64,000 nt of DNA, taken from Diphasiastrum complanatum. Taxonomy: Eukaryota > Streptophyta > Lycopodiopsida > Lycopodiales > Lycopodiaceae. Made by a program: the position numbers and the translations under genes. Location of the stretch: contig CM055095.1 in NCBI GenBank assembly GCA_029204225.1, positions 33,865,078-33,929,077 of the forward strand. The letters are read 5' to 3'. Positions 42,430 to 54,310 of this stretch are shown piece by piece. The notes below the pieces were generated by a model that saw only the letters and a list, made by a program, of their open reading frames with translations, was not told where the DNA came from and searched no databases. Within the stretch, counting starts at the first letter, position 1. Each line of letters opens with the position of its first letter.

Positions 42430-43424
42430 CTTCTTTTAAAGGCATCTTTGTTGGTTATAGTGAAAGTAAGAAAGTTTATAAGATATTTGATTCTATTACC
42501 AAAAAAGTTGTTGTAAGTAGAGATGTACTTTTTGATGAATCTCTCCAAGCCAAAGGAAAGGTGATTTCCAACAACACTTAACTTGTCAAGGATCATGTTA
42601 TGGCCAAGGAGGAGCTTCATGAAGATGAAGACCAAGTGAAACTTACTCAAAGTCCAAGGGTGCCAATAAGATCAACAAGGACAAGCATTGAGCCATCAAG
42701 GCTCACTTATAGTGACAAAGAGGAGCAAAGGGATGATGAAGCATCCTTTGAGGACATCACTACCTATAGAATGCTTATTGGTTCCTTGATATACTTAACC
42801 ATCACTAGACCAGATCTTAGTTTTTGTGTTGGCAAATTGAGTCAATACATGCAAAGTCCATTAATATGTCATTGAAAAGGAGCAAAAAGGGTGTTAAGGT
42901 ACATCTCGGCTACAAAAGACTTTGGCATAGTTTATGAAATGACTAATATTTGTTTAAGAGCATATTCGGGCTCAAGTTTTGCAGGTGACAAGATGGATAG
43001 AAGATCCATAAGTGCATTTGCTACATTCTTATGTGGAAGAGCAAGATACCATCTCTGTTTCATCAACAGAATCTGAGTATAAAGCTATGACAACAACAAA
43101 AAAGAAGGTTCTTTGGCTTAAAAGGCTTTTGGAGGAGCTACATATGATCAAGGATGAAGACATTCCATGCATATATTGTGACAATCAAGCAGCTCAACAA
43201 CTTGCAAACAATCCAATCTTCCATGTTCGAACAAAGCACATTGAGATTTCACATCATTTTGTGAGGGAGAAAGTGCAAGCAAAGGAGATTAAGTTTATTC
43301 ATATTTCATCATCAGATTGCATTGCTGATATACTCACCAAGGCATTGCCTAAAGATCCATTTGTAAAATTAAGATTGGCTCTTGGAGTTATAGATAGATC
43401 TATGCTGGATTTACCAAGCTAGAT
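42420..43424 (+). pseudogene. Copia RT-RNase H remnant with RT deletion and one frameshift
   Basis: Plus strand: MYTSFKGIFVGYSESKKVYK (end of integrase region), then from 42600 the polyprotein linker and, after a deletion of most of [22 protein letters not shown]. RNase H is read from 42891 with YISATKDFGIVYEMTNICLR and RAYSGSSFAGDKMDRRSISA, where the expected first Asp is replaced (SGSSFAG for SDSDFAG). A frameshift near 43040 changes to the second frame, with STESEYKAMTTT, IYCDNQAAQQLANNP and ADILTKALPKDP. The sequence ends in a TAG just before LTR-like sequence. It is close kin of 11810-12382. Confidence 0.88.
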
Positions 43425-43434
43425 TTTTGAGGAG

Positions 43435-43820
43435 TGTGAAAAATACAAAAATAAGTTTGGTAGAGGCCAAAAATCTTGTATATAGGACAAACACACATGT
43501 GTGGAGCCTGTTCTCACGTGTGAAACTAGTGTACTTGTCATATATCATAATCATATATGTTGTACATATGATTTAATTCAAGTTCTAGTGGCTAAAATGG
43601 CCAAAAACTAGTTTTCTAGATATATGACACATGGCATCAATCTATTGATTGCATGAGCCAAATACTTTTGACAGGTGTCATATCCCATGTGTAGAGGACA
43701 GTTCACACGTGTGGAAATAGCTAAAGTAGGCGAGTTTTTGCTTCTAGAAGATTTCTATGAAGATCTCCATATAGTAGGAAATTGGACCAAAAATGTCCAA
43801 AATAAAAAGTTTAATCCAAG
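43435..43820 (+). repeat. Copia 3' LTR, interrupted at 43821
   Basis: Starts TGTGAAAAATAC ten bases after the RNase H stop. It shares with LTR-B the run CACATGTGTGGAGCCTG and later CACGTGTGAA, and carries further G-box-like sites near 43514 and 43702. The Ty3 LTR begins at 43821 and its other flank is not visible, so the LTR is cut or nested. Confidence 0.75.
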
Positions 43821-44531
43821 TGTTGTGGGTATTTCCTACACAGTAATAAACAAGTGGGTCCCACCACTTAAAATACTGTTGGCCAAGCCTTACCTAGTGG
43901 GCCCCGCCACAGTACATTGTAAGTAGGGTAATAAGTGCGAGGGCACTGGCATCCTGCGCGTGTAAGCCCAACTCATCACAAGTAGCAAGTTGTAATTTCT
44001 AGGAATAAGAGACTAGGGGCTTAAAACTCTAAAATGACATTAGAGGCCCTAAGTGAAGTTGCAAATAAAAAAGCTAAAAGGATCCAACTTAAAACTCACA
44101 TGAATCATGTGAGTGCCCTTGTGCTTTCTTAGCACCAATATATTTAAGTTGTGTTTATTTTAAAGGCTTGGATTAGAATCCTTGCCCCAATGAAGTGGCC
44201 AATGAGAGTGAAGGAGGCTCACCTCTAAAATCTATAAGAGGGAGCCATTTCCTTTGTATTGCATCATTTTCTAGTCTCATTCTAATAAAGCTCTCTTGGT
44301 TTTTCCACCTCCATCTCTCTCTCTCTTCTCCCTCTCTCCCTACGTTGGGATAGAATAGCTTTGGGTAGGCGCTCGAGCCCCAAAATCCTTTCTCAACCTA
44401 GGCATTCTCTCTTTCCCTCTCTCCACTCTCTTTCTCCTCTCTCTCCTCTCCTTCTCTCTTCTTGCTATGCAGGTGAAGGCGAGGTTGCCGCTCCCAGCAA
44501 CGGACCCCTATGCTACATCGACGACACAACA
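43821..44531 (+). repeat. Ty3 family F, 5' LTR, plus orientation
   Basis: Begins TGTTGTGGGTATTTCC and ends CGACACAACA. It shares with 52522-53330 the segment GAGGGCA..GGCATCCT.CGCGT.TAAGCCC, so the two are one family. A CT-rich stretch (44308-44460) near the 3' end is typical of a pyrimidine-rich initiator region. Confidence 0.8.
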
Positions 44532-44532
44532 G

Positions 44533-44550
44533 TGGCACCGTTGCCGGGGA
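44533..44550 (+). other. Primer-binding site (tRNA-Asp type) of family F
   Basis: TGGCACCGTTGCCGGGGA, one mismatch from the complement of plant tRNA-Asp 3' end. One base separates it from the LTR. Confidence 0.85.
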
Positions 44551-44799
44551 GCGCCACACACACGCTTCGCCGCATACTTTTCTTAATCTCTTCATTTCTC
44601 TCCGTCTCTCTTTTCTTTTCTCTCACCATTCATTCTCACCAAAAAATCGGACTTTAGGAGTAGAATAGTGTTAGTAGTGTTAGTTTTTGCCATTTTTTCG
44701 TGATTTTTTTGTTTGTTTCAACTGTAGGGAGAGATTGTGGGGTGGGAGGATCAGATCCAAGCACCCACTCCCTTCATTAATCCATAAAATCCATAAAAC

Positions 44800-45790
44800 T
44801 CAGAAAAAAACATGAACCTTCGCATGACTGAAAGCAGCTCCAAGGTACTGTCCCAGACCTGCATAGAAGCCTGGGAGGGTTAGTTCCCATTAAATTTTGA
44901 AAAAATAGAGAAAAACCCAAAAAAATTCAAAAATCCTTTGTAAAAATTATAAAAAATTTCAAAACTCAAAACTAACCTTCGCAAAGCTCTCTGAAGTTCC
45001 ATCTCACTGGACAAGGACATAGAGAAGTCTGCGAGAGTTAGATCCCAAAATAAAGTGCCCATGTGAAGGTTCCCAAGAGCAAAAAATGGCCTAAGACCTT
45101 CTCAAACAACAAATTTTTGAGTTTCCTTGGGAAGTAACCTTCGCAGAGCTCTCTGAAGTTCCATCTCACTGAGACAAGGACACAGAGAAGTCTGCGAGAG
45201 TTAGATCCCTAAAAAAGTGCCCCTGTGAATGTTCTCAAGAGCAAAAAGTGGCCTATAACCTTCTCAAATAGCAAATTTTTGAGTTTCCTTGGGAAGTAGC
45301 TCTTGCAGCTTGGTAAGCAAGTGGATCTGACTCAGATACAAGCACATACCAGCCTGCGAAGATTAGTTCCCAGAAAATCTCAAAATTTGGCCAAAAACCC
45401 CCCAAAATGCAGTTTTTTCAAGATTTTTTAAGTTTTCTAGGAAAGTAACTCTTGCAGCTTGGTGAGCAGCTGAATCTGACTGAGATACAAGTTCATACCA
45501 GTCTGCGAGGGTTTGTTTCCAGAAAATCCTAAAATTTTGCAAAAAATCCCCAAAAAAATGCCGTTGTTTTTGAGTTTCCTTGGGAAGTAACTCTTGCAGC
45601 TTGGTGAGCAGCTGAATCTGACTGAGATACAAGTACATCCCAGTCTGCGAGGATTTGTTTCCAGAAAATCTTAAAATTTTGCAAAAAAATCCCAAAAAAA
45701 ATGCACTTTTTTCAAGATTTTTTGAGTTTCCTTGGAAAGTAACTCTCGCAGCCTGGTGAGCAGCTGAATCTGACTTAAATACAAGTGCAT
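44800..45790 (+). repeat. Leader tandem repeats of family F, about 150-bp unit
   Basis: Six diverged copies (starts near 44810, 44970, 45135, 45294, 45444, 45585 and 45736). Each holds a pair of near-complementary blocks of the type GTAACTCTTGCAG and CTGCGAGGGTTTG about 60-70 bp apart, so each unit can fold into a hairpin. Units are closed by A/T-rich filler rich in AAAATTTT. They end where a minus-strand Copia protease fragment begins. Confidence 0.8.
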
Positions 45791-45890
45791 ACTCTTTGAA
45801 CCAGTCGCAATGGTGAGTCATGTGTTGAGTTGCTCCGAAATCTAGATACCAGATATCATGTTGTTCTTTGACTTTGGTCATGAAAGTCTA
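45790..45890 (-). pseudogene. Copia protease start fragment, minus strand
   Basis: Minus-strand frame MTKVKEQHDIWYLDFGATQH with MTHHCDWFKEY. The catalytic DSGA is altered to DFGA. Only about 30 codons remain; the ORF of 172 residues extending to 45363 is mostly translation of family F leader repeats and is chimeric. Confidence 0.7.
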
Positions 45891-45899
45891 GATACCAAG

Positions 45900-48430
45900 G
45901 CATTCTGGCCACTGTGTCGCGTTTTTCGCGAAGGTGCGAAAAAGACGAAAAAGGCGAAGGTGCCTTAAAAGCATTTAAGGCACAAAAATTTTTCAAAGGG
46001 AAAAATGTGAAGGTCCAAAAACATGTAGTCGGCCTTCGATTTTCAAGATGCTCATTACTTGAACGATTTGTTTAAGACTGAGCATAAGAAATCTAACACT
46101 AATGCGTGGACTCAAGTTCCAGGGGTCCGCGAATCCTATAGTGCTCGTATATTCCGACAACACACTAAGGATTGTGTTCTATATGAGAAAAAAAAATGAT
46201 TCAATGTTGATTCCTGGACCCAAGAGAATATTCTGCTTCTTTGGATCTTAATTAGCCCTCCCTCTATATTCCAAGAGATTTGGACAGCAAAAAGAAAGAA
46301 AACCAATTCCATTTCCTACCAAAAGCCGACGAGCATTTGAGAAAAGAGGTAACTAGATAAAACTTGAACACAAAATGCTTTTATGCACATTCCTATCATT
46401 CAGACAACTCTATTTGAAAATATCTAACCTCAACTCTAGGTGAGGATCACAATGACTATATGAGGTGGTACAAAATTCATGAGCATACTTTGTGAACCCA
46501 TCATGCTGAACCATGAAACTCATAAAAACATATTTTCAACCAACATTTCTCACAAGTATCAACATTATAAAGCATAAACAAAACAAGTTGTTAGTCATAA
46601 CTTTTTGCATTTATCATAAATATAACCATATCATTCAAAATCAAACCGTCAATCATCAATGGAGACTAAGAGTTTTGAAAGTATACCTCATTACTAGTCC
46701 ATGGATCGCACCCACTAAGTAGAGGAGGCTCAGTCACCAATGCTAAGAGTGAACCTTCCTTTGAAAAATAGAGGCCACTTCTCCAACAAAGTTTTGCTCT
46801 TACTCTTCACAACACGTCTTTGGAAGAGAGGTGCACTGGTTAGGGAAGTTGAAGAGCGCTCATTCACTGCTCTCTACTTGCGATGGCTCTGTGGCTCACG
46901 GCCTACCGTTCTGGCTATGATTGTATCTCTTTCTACGCTCTGCTTCTGGCTCACAGTAGCTCGGCCCCTTCATCACGCATTTCTGATATGAATTTTTTAG
47001 TTCTCTGGCTGTGGCTCCACAATTTCAGAGAAAAGGGTGCATCGCTCTCCTAACTGCGGCTCAGTGAAAATAAAAAGTGCGCTGGCTTTGGTTTTTTCTT
47101 TGGGTTCTCTTGCTGTGGCTCCACAACTTCTGGAAATGCTTTTTCTTCTCAACTCTCTTTGTCTAGTAAGACACCTGTCTGTAGTGTGTAGGATGTGGAA
47201 CGAAAATGCGCAGGGACAGGGACATAATCGCCATTTTTCATACTGTAAGAATGAAAAATGATGGTGTTTCATGACCAATCAGGCAGAATGGAGGTGCGGC
47301 CTCTTAAACCATGTGTGCTACAGAAGGCTTACTGTAGAGGATACTACACTCTTTGGGATTTTCTCACATATATGTACTAACAGATTGTAATGGAGTTGTC
47401 TACATTGAGTAGGAGGCGGATTTCTCTTTTCACAGTTCTCAAGCTCACACACAACAGTCAAAAATGCATCCTCCCCCATCCTATCCTTTTTTAGGAACAG
47501 AAAGAACACCGATCTATCACATTATATTCTGGAAAATGGCAGGCTTCTATGAAGGGAACAGTTGGAGCTCCAAAGCAGAGTCATCATACCAAAATACAGA
47601 CTGATAGATTCTCTTTACACCATCAGAAACACAGCAAACTCAGTATTTCCTTGCCTATAGAAGGTTCGTCATCTTACTAAGCACATTGTTGGATACACTT
47701 CACAATAGACTGAACTTTATATCATAACTTGAGAACATTTTCAAGAGTAGAGCTTTAGTTTATGAGCTCATTTCACAGCGATTCCAGGAACACATAGAAG
47801 CTGGAGGACCCTAACAACTCAATCATTCTTTCAATATCCCAAGCTAACACAATAGTGCAAAGTTGTAAGGCTCAGACTCAACACATGGGAGTTCAACAGA
47901 AAGAGACAATGCCATAGCAGCATCAACATACATAGGAGATGTCAAAACAGTCTGGGTCTAGTGTTCATGAATTCACATAAGAGAGTTAAGCAGCATCACT
48001 TCCTAACCCATAACAGAAACAAGTAGTAGTCTTGCAGAGACTCAAATTTCATAAGAAGATGCAGCATTCTACCAAGGGATGACAGTCTTAAAATCACAGG
48101 GATTCAACTCCACAACTAAATCACCAGAGAACAGCAAAATAGTAGCAGATTATGGCCATATTATCCACTCTCTGAACACACTCAGCAAACACACTCAGCA
48201 GTGTGAAGATCACACCAAGAACTTGCAGCAGCCAGTGAAAAGGAAAGAAGCTCGAACTTTTTTGCACACTGAAGCATCTCAGCGAAAAGGAAAGAAGACC
48301 TCATAACAGAAAAACCACAATCTTCAGCAACTTATAGGGCTGGAGCTCATCTATTTTCTTCACTTTGCCATTCTGCTCTTCTTCTCTCTATTCTCAACCC
48401 TTCATTAGTATCTTCTAAGGCATTGAATGC
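45900..48430. other. No gene recognised; retroelement spacer DNA
   Basis: 2.5 kb of sequence without a credible ORF. Segments near 46980 and 47100 repeat the phrase CTGTGGCTCCACAA, which suggests local duplication. Probably the interior of family F elements or older repeats. Confidence 0.4.
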
Positions 48431-49080
48431 TGATTTAACCTTTTAGCATGAGCCTATGTAAGATAACCCTCGTGCATATTAGTTTTCTTGATATGGGGTA
48501 TTTTAATGCTTGAACTCCCAAATTCACAAGTAGGGCCTCCCGATGCATTAAATCTGATTTGGCCTTTTTGGCATGTGGTTAATAGATTTGGCCTCATGTC
48601 TAGTGCCATGTGTTTTTCTCTTAAGCTACTTAATGAAGCCCTACCTTGATTTTGGCTCCTCTTTTGCATTTAAACTCCTCTTGATTTTTCCCATGTGGCT
48701 ATTAGAAAGCCCATGGCCACAGTGGCCGAAACTATACTATAGGCCGATTTTTTAAAGGCCATCAAAAATTTTAAAGGCCAATTCTAAGGCCATAATTTCT
48801 CTAGCCACATTACGGACGGGCTGGGACCCGTATCTATTGGCGATTTTTAGCCATTTTACATCAAAATTTTGCGGCTTTTCCATGCCGATTTCTGTACTAT
48901 AGCAAAATTAGTTCCAAAATTAGCTCGATTTTTGGTGTCAAAAATTCGGCTAACATAGGCGATCTCCATTGGGTCGCATGGTCTCCATGCGCCGGATCCA
49001 GAATCTCTGGTTTTGAGTGTATCAACTTCTTGTGTTTGTTGTAGAACCAATATGGGATCAGCACCCTTTTAAGGGTGATG
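48431..49080. other. Spacer downstream of the family F accessory ORF
   Basis: No pol-like sequence is seen here although protease-RT would be expected downstream of gag on the minus strand. A palindromic AGGGTGATGCT region near 49074 marks the end of the accessory frame. Confidence 0.4.
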
Positions 49081-50052
49081 CTAACCATCTTCCTTTGTTG
49101 AACTGCTAGTGAGTTCAGCTATCCAGTACTCTATCTGCCGCCAATCTTCTTGATATAAGGTGCCTTCATTCCTGTATCAACAACCTAACCATGTGTTCCT
49201 ATCTTGACATATGCACCCACTCCCATCAGTATTACGAGATATGTCCAATTTTAGACCCATGGGATTACACCAGCATTGCTTCAAATGTATCTTAGTAGGC
49301 TTATTTTCTGGGCCCCATGGTAATAGTAGCCACTCTCTTAGGCAATGTGCGTAGTGTCCGCTTAATTTGATGGTATCCTCCTTGTGATTTCTTGTGGTGA
49401 TAGCAAATTTTTGCAAACTGTCACAAGTCATACCATATGATTCAAAGGATCCTGACATGATGGGCCATTGTAGATGAGATTGGTGACTAGTAGATGGCTG
49501 TAACTCGAATTCCTGGTAGGATAACGGGAACTCCATAGCTGGTATATACAGGATGTAAGAATCTAAATCTTCAAAGCAGACATGTTCAACAATCAACTCT
49601 TTCATCTTCAGTGGGAACTTAGGGATATGCCCTCTGGCTACTCGAGACTCCTCTAGTTCTCTAATCTTTTCTTGTGACTTGTAAGCGGCTACTTCCCTTG
49701 TCAATGAGTGGACTGAGATCTCCTTTGATGTTGTTTTTGAAATGAGTCGACCTATAGTTCTTTCTTGGCTTTCGATATATGCAAGTTGTCTGGCTTGTTG
49801 TATTCTTTTCTCTTCCTCTATTTGTTGATGTCGTTTCTTCTAGGCATCCCTAGATTTTTCTAAACTAAAGATCTCATTGCTTTTTCGAATAGTTAGGCTT
49901 TTCGCAATTTTCAGTTCCTTCTTTAGTTCATTGATTTCTTTTGTATGCCTCTCTCGTTCCTTAGAAAGAACTTGTGCCAATGCCTCCCATGATTTTGGTG
50001 GTCCCTGATTACTAGTAGTTGCATCCCCCATGATGTTGATTCCCTGATACAT
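49081..50052 (-). pseudogene. Accessory ORF of Ty3 family F, coiled coil plus unknown domain
   Basis: One minus-strand frame from ATG 50052 to TAG at 49081-49083, about 320 codons with two internal stops (TAG near 49842, TGA at 49177-49179). It begins MGDATTSNQGPPKSWEALAQ in its second Met context and has a heptad-like charged region (RHTKEINELKKELKIAKSLT, then KKRHQQIEEEKRIQQARQLA), then a globular part (SRVARGHIPKFPLKMKELIV, SYILYIPAMEFPLSYQEFEL). It lies 280 bp downstream of the gag zinc-knuckle frame, where protease and RT would be expected. I do not recognise the globular part. It may be an element-encoded extra protein. Confidence 0.5.
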
Positions 50053-50330
50053 ACGAGTGGTGTGTATACTCAGATGATTTTCCTAGTGCCAAGGTATGTG
50101 TGCTGCTTTAAGAGGTGTGCATCAATCCATGTAATATGTCATGTTGACATGTCCAGAAATAGGTTTTGGCTAGTTCTTGGCTCATCAGATGCTGTAGGTC
50201 TTGTAGAAGACCAGGAGACGTTTGAGATAAGATAGTTAATAGGTGTTCTACCCATCTGATGCCATAAATAGACTCAGCTTTATTAGTACCCATAATTCAA
50301 AAGCAATGTCAGGGAATTTAGGAGTAGATT

Positions 50331-51234
50331 TTATGGGTATGAAGTTATGTGTGCTCGCGTAACAACTAATACAGGAGCATGGAGTTGTTGCCCTTCCGGT
50401 GGCATCCCCGCTAGAACTGCTGGTTGTTGTATTGCAATGAAGTTTAGCTGTGCACTGGTTCCAGGTCTCAATGGACAATTCTTGAAGCAGTGTCCATGAC
50501 CGCATTCTCGACAAAAGGATGTGTATTGTTCTTTGTAAGGACATTCTGCAATCCTATGTCCTTCGCCACATCCATAGCAGCCGTAATTTCTTTCGTCTTG
50601 ACGCTGAGTTTGAGCTGCATAGGCCGCAAAATATTCATTTATGGCAGGATCCACAAATGGCTCCTCTGGTCCATACCATTGTTGCTGCTCAGGTTGAGGT
50701 GGTACTTGCATCTATGGTTCCGTTGCTATCAGGTTTACATGGGCCACTTGTTGATTGTCCGACTAGGAACCACATGATCACCGCATGATCGAGAGTTAAA
50801 GCTGCACTGCACTCGGATCGTAGATGTTTGATCCGTTCAATATAGTCCCTGACCATTTCTCTTTTTCCCATCTTGACTTTGCTCAGTAGGAGAAACGGGT
50901 CTTCTTGGAATTTCTTTGGTTTAAAGCGCATGATGAGAGCCGCTTTAACTGCTTCCTAGGTAGATTTTTCTTTCTCTGACAGGTTTAAAAACCAATCTTG
51001 AGTCACTACTAATAAGGACATGGGAAATAGCATCAACTTTTTTATAAGTGTCCATTCACCGTAGATTTCACAAGCTTGCTCATAAATCTGGAGAAAGCGG
51101 ATGAAATCTGATGATCCGAAGTATTTTGGTATTTCCATTTGTGGTGCTCTCCGGACTGCTGGCAAGGGAGCGACAAGTACGAGTTGGCCCATTGGTTCCA
51201 TTGGCGCTGGTTTCGGCTCTGCCTCTTCTTGCAC
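50331..51234 (-). pseudogene. Ty3 family F gag with two zinc knuckles
   Basis: Minus-strand pieces in gag order. From 51234: RRAPQMEIPKYFGSSDFIRF and DFIRFLQIYEQACEIYGEWT, with a TAG near 50956. Then from 50931: VRDYIERIKHLRSECSAALT, the retrotransposon gag core; and from 50711 PPQPEQQQWYGPEEPFVDPA followed by CYGCGEGHRIAEC and CRECGHGHCFKNC, two CCHC-type knuckles. Stops and one frame change separate the pieces. The related gag at 13141-13509 has the same double arrangement. It would form the particle and bind element RNA. Confidence 0.85.
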
Positions 51235-51299
51235 AGTTGCTAATCTGGTTGGATCTTGCTTGTACAGTGGGATGCAGTTTGGATCTTAAGGATCTGATC

Positions 51300-52260
51300 A
51301 ATTTGATTGGTTGGAAGTGAAATTTAGGCCTTGTACAGTGGTTTTTCCTTGATCACTTTTTATTTCTTGCACTGATTGACTTGAGATTTTGAAAATAGCT
51401 GGATCTGATGCAGATCTTTCCGCTGATCTAGTCTGCAAGGGTTCTCTTGTGCGAGGGTTCTTTAGCTGTTTTTGCAGATAAAAAACTTGATATCTCTCAG
51501 ATCTTTGGGAAGTAACTCTCGCAAGAATCACAGTTGCTGAATCTGGGTTAGATCTCACTATGGAATTCTCTATGAGAGTTAACTCTTGCACTAAGTGAAA
51601 ATTTCACTGTATGCGAGGGTTCAGAACCACTATTTTGGCTTGATCTTCACCAAATATCTATACTAACTCTCACAGGCTTCATTACTAATGGAAATTGACA
51701 TTCTGAATTGATTGAGAGGGTCTGCGAGAGTTCTTACTAGAAGGATTTGCTAGATCTTCACTTTTTAGTGAGTTTTTAGCACTTAAATCCAATTTTCCGC
51801 TCACTGAAATCAAACTAACTCTCGCAGGCTCTTTTGTGTCCTTGTCTCTCAGAGATGGAACTTCAGAATCCTCTGCAAGAGTTCTTGCCCACTGGAACTG
51901 AAAAATTTGATGTCTGTGAGGGTTCTCTGGTACTTTTCCGTCTTTTTTTCATTGGGAACTCTCGCACAGGCACTTAGATATCAAACTAACTCTTGCAAGC
52001 TTCTCTGTGTCCTGGTCTCATTGAGATGGAACTTCAAAGGGCTCTACGAGAGTTTTGGTGAAAATTTGCATTTTTTTGGATTTTTCAAGGGTTTTTTGAA
52101 TTTTTTATGATTTTTCTCTAATTTTTGCAATCCGCTTGGAACTAACTCTCACAGGCTTCTATGCAAGTTTGGAACAGTACCCTGGAGTTGCTGCCAGTCA
52201 TGCAAGGGTTAACTCTTACTGGTTTTGGAGATATTAAAATCTGATGAGATTTTAGGCTCT
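51300..52260 (-). repeat. Leader repeats of family F, alternating complementary motifs
   Basis: About a dozen blocks of AACTCTCGCA or its complement TGCGAGAGTT alternate at 40-80 bp spacing between the primer site (52503-52520) and gag. Neighbouring blocks can pair to stems of 8-10 bp. The same blocks make up the repeats at 44800-45790. Confidence 0.8.
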
Positions 52261-52502
52261 TTTTTCCTCCAAAATGCAAATTGGTGTGCTTTTTTTGGGT
52301 TTTTTGGCTGGTTGGTTTGGGTTTCAAGCCCTTAGAGGCTTTCAGGGCTCCTCTACCCTCTCACACCTCCTTGCTAGCTGTGAACAGTCCAAACACAAAA
52401 AAACACAGAAAACTAACTCTAAACTCCCAAAAATCTACCTAAAACTATTCTAAAAAGCAAGAAATAGCTAAAATGAAACTACACTAGTTAGTGGAAACCT
52501 AT

Positions 52503-52520
52503 CCCCGGCAACGACACCAC
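52503..52520 (-). other. Primer-binding site (tRNA-Asp type) of family F, minus orientation
   Basis: Minus strand TGGTGTCGTTGCCGGGGA, two mismatches from the tRNA-Asp complement; the LTR ends one base away. Confidence 0.85.
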
Positions 52521-52521
52521 T

Positions 52522-53330
52522 GTAGGGTCTTCATTCCGACGTGGTAATAGCCCTTCCGCCTGTCAACAAGGGTTAGTTCATTGGATAGACACCTAGCTAT
52601 GCATAGATGCTACTTTTAGTTAGTTTCCTACTTTTTATCTAACTCTACCTCCACTAACACTACTCACACTAACTCTACTTCCCTAAACTAACTTCATCAT
52701 GATTGCTGGTGAAAGAAAAGGGTAGAAGAGAAGAGAGAAGGAGAAGAGAGAAAGAGAGAGATAGAGTTGAGGGGGAGGTTAGCTCAAAAGCTCAAGATGC
52801 ATGCTAATGGAGAAACCATAATTATTAAAACAACAACACAAAAATGGAAATAATTAGAAACACACAACAAAAAGCATTAGCATGAATGCTTAGCAAATGA
52901 GGATGCTTGGCTCTCCAAATTGGTAGAGTTTCCTAATTCTCATTAAGCATGGAAATAGAGTACAAATTGTGCCTTTTTATAAAATGGGGAAGGCCCTTGC
53001 TCCAAAATCCTATTGGCTAGTATTTACATTGATCCTATCCATTCATCTTGGACCCAACTTGATCCAAGGGTCCACAAAAAGTACAGTGGAAATCACAAAA
53101 TTCATGTGAGTCCAAAATTGGCCCCAACTCTAAAAAAGTAAACTCTAAGTTTGAAATTGACTTTGGGCCTCAAGTTTTATTTTAATTACAAAGGCCCAAG
53201 TCTATTTTATTTTATTTACAACTTAAGCCTCATTGGGCCGTGGGCTTATACGCGTAGGATGCCATGCCCTCGCAACACATTTTATTGGTCGACTTTATTT
53301 ATTTACAATTCGTCGGGAATACCCCCAACA
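52522..53330 (-). repeat. Ty3 family F 5' LTR, minus orientation
   Basis: 809 bp on the minus strand from TGTTGGGGGTATTCCC (53330) to CCTACA (52522). It ends next to a plus-strand Copia RNase H fragment at 53331. It carries a GA-rich/CT-rich stretch at 52727-52775. Confidence 0.8.
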
Positions 53331-53612
53331 AGCTTTAGTGTGCATAAGCTAAGTCAACATATGTAGGATCCAAAGATATGTCATTGGAAGTTGGCTAAAA
53401 GAATCTTGAGATATGTATCTTATACCTTAGACTTTGAATAAATCTACAAAGGAGAAGATCTAACTTTGGTTGTTTTTTCATACTCAGATTTTGCAGGAGA
53501 TAGATTGAATAGGAAATCCACAAGTGCTTATACAATTTTTTTTGGAGGGAATCTAGTTTCTTGGCTATCAAAGAAGCAAACAATTATATCCTTATCATCT
53601 TCTTATTTTTGA
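53331..53612 (+). pseudogene. Copia RNase H fragment
   Basis: Plus strand FSVHKLSQHM then a stop, LAKRILRYVSYTLDFE, then VVFSYSDFAGDRLNRKSTSA and GGNLVSWLSKKQTIISLSSS, which is the first half of a Copia RNase H; the domain stops at 53610. It abuts the family F LTR start, so it is either the interrupted target or a captured edge. Confidence 0.8.
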
Positions 53613-54310
53613 ACTAATGTATTCCAGACAGAAGTCCTCAACAACTAAAGTCCAGTCATGGTTTAGTATCTTAAGTAGTTCGTGAATATGTTAGAAACAT
53701 TTATCTTTATCACCAACACGAATACAGATTAGTAACTCAATTCCTCAGGCAGGGACTAGCATTTCACATGCATACATACTTTTTTATTAGTGACTGTGGA
53801 AAACTACACCAAGGGATATTTTACTCGGGTGCCGAACACAGTATTCGCGCAGACGAGTAAGTTAGTTTGAAGATAGTTCTTTAATTCAACTCTATGGAAA
53901 CACAACAAACGACTATAATGAACTATTGTATTGTCTGACCAAAGAATGATTTAAGTAATGCATACGAGATTGCTAGTAGATTTGAAATCACTCACACTCA
54001 ACAATGCGGAGAACATAAATCAGAGGGATAACCTTCAACGCTCTATTCACTTCTTCAATCTCACAATACAGGAACTCTCTTTCTCTTGGTGGTGTGAGAA
54101 TGAAGCGTGTCTTCTTTTTATATCCTATGGAATGAGCAAACGCACCTCTTGAGATTCTAGGTGCGACGCTCCATTTACTAACTCTAGTTAATAAATAGGC
54201 TACAAGTAAATGTAAATTACACTATTGAAGGTAACTTTCACTAAGAGTTTATTTTTCCCTAATTTAAAGTGACGATACGAATCTAGTCGCTTTGTGTTCC
54301 AAGCCTCATT
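53613..54310. other. No gene recognised
   Basis: No convincing ORF. The right edge meets a minus-strand Ty3 gag. Confidence 0.4.

Noticed and set aside
47520-48310. Possible gene from ORFs near 48079
   Set aside because: Short, low similarity to anything recognised, no splice or domain support.
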